Assembly: GCA_937928475.1 (NCBI GenBank)
Contig: CALFVE010000034.1
Location: 1-14,591, forward strand
Direction: 5' to 3'
DNA: 14,591 bases
DNA from: an uncultured bacterium
GTDB taxonomy: Bacteria; Armatimonadota; Zipacnadia; Zipacnadales; Zipacnadaceae
Each line of letters opens with the position of its first letter. The stretch's first letter is position 1. Both the position numbers and the translations under genes were made by a program. The notes under the pieces were generated by a model, which was not told the origin of the DNA, made no database searches, and saw only the letters and a list, made by a program, of their open reading frames with translations. Below, in pieces: positions 13,419 to 14,591 of the stretch.

Positions 13419-14236
13419 GGCACCCTCCCTCCCCGCAGGGCGCTTTCCGAGAGCAAGGTCACGCGCGGCCGCCCGGAAGGGCCCCGATCAACCTGCACCG
13501 GCGCGTGGTATACGCTCGCGATGGTATCGGCAGTGATGACCCGCTCCGGCGGCCCCTCGGCATACAGCGTGCCCTCGGCCAGCACCGCCAGCCGCGGGCA
13601 GTACTCTGCGGCCAGGTTGAGATCGTGGGAGACGCAGATCACGGTGAGACCGCGGCTGCGGTTGAGGTCTACCAACAATTCGAAGACCTCCCGCTGGTGG
13701 CCCAGGTCAAGGAAGGCTGTCGGTTCATCCAGCAGAAGCAAGCGGGGCTGCTGAGCCAACGCTCGGGCGACGTTGGCTCGCTGCCACTCCCCGGCGGAGA
13801 GTTCGGTGATCAGACGCTGCCCCAGAGGAGCGAGGTCGGTTGCTGCGAGAGCCTCTTCCACCACCCGGCGGTCTTCCGCGCTCTCGCTCCGGAAACGGCC
13901 CAGGTAGGGGGTGCGGCCCATGGCAACGAACTCGCGGACCGTGAACGAGAAGATCGGGGTGCTGGGAGCCGGAACCACGGCCAGGAGCCGCGCGATCTCG
14001 CGTCGGCGGTACTCGCGCAAAGCGCGGCCCAGCAGTGCTACCTGCCCGGCCGTCGGCGGCAGCACGCCGGCCAAAACCCGCAGGAGCGTGCTCTTCCCGG
14101 CCCCGTTGGGACCGATGACGCCCAGGAAGTCGCCGGCACCCACCCGGAGATTTAGGTCGCGCAACACCGGCCGCCGTTCGTAGCCGCAGGCGAGGTTGCT
14201 AACTTCCAGAAGGGGTAGAGCTGCCAAGAGGGTCAC
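13415..14236 (-). CDS. ABC importer ATP-binding protein, FecE/BtuD family
   Basis: The 273-residue ATPase energises the adjacent permease. Walker A is GPNGAGKST, the signature is LSAGEWQRANVARALAQ, Walker B is LLLLDEPTAFLD, and the H-loop is ICVSHDLNLA. The Q-loop is unusual: where relatives have V-V-P-Q, this protein has Val-Val-Pro-Ala (codon at 13967-13969), followed by the expected FSFTVREFVAMGRTPYLG. The start is taken as GTG at 14236, giving the normal LPLLEVSNLACGYERRPVLRDL beginning and a 38-nt overlap with the binding-protein gene; a GGAAAG purine run lies just upstream. The frame is open further upstream, but that part is antisense-like sequence inside the binding-protein gene. Confidence 0.92.
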   Translation of the reverse strand: MTLLAALPLLEVSNLACGYERRPVLRDLNLRVGAGDFLGVIGPNGAGKSTLLRVLAGVLPPTAGQVALLGRALREYRRREIARLLAVVPAPSTPIFSFTVREFVAMGRTPYLGRFRSESAEDRRVVEEALAATDLAPLGQRLITELSAGEWQRANVARALAQQPRLLLLDEPTAFLDLGHQREVFELLVDLNRSRGLTVICVSHDLNLAAEYCPRLAVLAEGTLYAEGPPERVITADTIASVYHAPVQVDRGPSGRPRVTLLSESALRGGRVP

Positions 14237-14591
14237 CGGCTTTCCCGGCTGCTTCCCGCACCGCCGCGGCCAACTGCTCCAGGCCATCGAACAAACGGGG
14301 CCCGGGGATCGTGAGCAGATCAGCGTCGAGAATGACCACCTGCCCAGTGCGTACGGCGGAGAGGCTGGCCCACGCCTTGTCGCCCCGCAACCATGCCAAT
14401 GCGCCGGCCGCATCGCCGGGACCGGGCGCCGCCTCCTCTCCCGCCAGCACAATCAACTGCGGGTCGCTGAGCACCACGAGTTCACGCGTCACGTTAGGCC
14501 AGGGCTTCTCGGGGGGGATGCCCGGCATCCGCGCCACTGCATTGACGCCGCCCGCCGTTTCGATGAGGTCGTTGGCGAAGCTACTCAGCCC
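14199..14591 (-). CDS. Periplasmic/lipoprotein substrate-binding protein of ABC importer (C-terminal part)
   Basis: The frame is open from the right edge, so the N-terminus and signal peptide are missing; 130 C-terminal residues are present. They match the second lobe of BtuF/FecB-like binding proteins: GLSSFANDLIETAGGVNAVA at the edge, PWPNVTRELVVLSDPQLIVLAG, then WASLSAVRTGQVVILDADLLTIPGPRLFDGLEQLAAAV. The I-x-G-PR-x-x-DGLE-x-LA ending is typical. The last about 15 residues (AGDPLGSSTPSGS) form a loose tail overlapping the ATPase start. It is the first visible gene of the importer operon, in the order binding protein, ATPase, permease. Any riboswitch or metal-regulator site would lie beyond the window. 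Confidence 0.88.
   Translation of the reverse strand, partial: GLSSFANDLIETAGGVNAVARMPGIPPEKPWPNVTRELVVLSDPQLIVLAGEEAAPGPGDAAGALAWLRGDKAWASLSAVRTGQVVILDADLLTIPGPRLFDGLEQLAAAVREAAGKAGDPLGSSTPSGS

Noticed and set aside
14237..14452. Upstream extension of the ATPase reading frame (72 codons)
   Set aside because: It is Arg/Trp/Ser-rich out-of-frame sequence within the binding-protein gene. ABC ATPase homology starts right after the GTG at 14236.
1..14591. CRISPR array, transposase, phage or defence genes
   Set aside because: I saw no direct repeats with unique spacers, no integrase or transposase motifs, and no recognised defence domains in any frame.

Overview
This is a GC-rich, gene-dense bacterial window (roughly two thirds G+C by eye). 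It holds eleven protein-coding genes, two of them cut by the window edges, and one tRNA gene. The organism cannot be named from this alone. Three points bear on it. Lysine/meso-diaminopimelate synthesis appears to use the one-step LL-diaminopimelate aminotransferase route (dapL next to dapF). The gene order mutL-miaA followed by dapF-dapL, and radical SAM-DUF2344-rng, recalls Clostridia/Peptococcaceae and other deep Terrabacteria. The left-edge gene encodes an exported protein whose mature start could suit an outer-membrane barrel, which would point to a diderm such as Armatimonadota. That assignment is a guess.

Layout. Positions 1-718 read leftwards: a truncated exported protein of unknown function, preceded by tRNA-Leu(CAG) with a textbook sigma-70 promoter. 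Positions 719-1049 carry no gene but contain a terminator-like hairpin on the other strand and a long inverted repeat. From 1050 to 12363 every gene reads rightwards: 3-methyladenine DNA glycosylase (mpg), a TIM-barrel sugar isomerase/epimerase-like protein, mutL, miaA, dapF, dapL, a TIGR03960-type radical SAM protein, its DUF2344 partner, and an RNase E/G-family ribonuclease. From 12390 to the right edge three overlapping genes read leftwards and encode an ABC importer of the cobalamin/iron-siderophore class: binding protein (N-terminus missing), ATPase, permease.

How the genes work together. mpg and mutL are DNA repair functions. miaA modifies tRNA A37. dapL and dapF catalyse consecutive steps to meso-diaminopimelate for peptidoglycan and lysine. 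The radical SAM/DUF2344 pair is an uncharacterised two-protein unit that commonly sits beside rng, which suggests a link to RNA maturation or modification. The importer's substrate cannot be decided here.

I found no phage, transposase, CRISPR or defence system. The most unusual material is non-coding: a degenerate 7-bp tandem repeat (2489-2593) that runs through the isomerase stop codon into the mutL leader; an 87-nt imperfect palindrome upstream of mpg; a near-perfect sigma-70 promoter inside miaA that could feed dapF-dapL; a REP-like palindrome between dapF and dapL; a strongly structured leader before rng; and an odd, hairpin-rich in-frame N-terminal extension of miaA that lacks a conventional start codon near the conserved fold.
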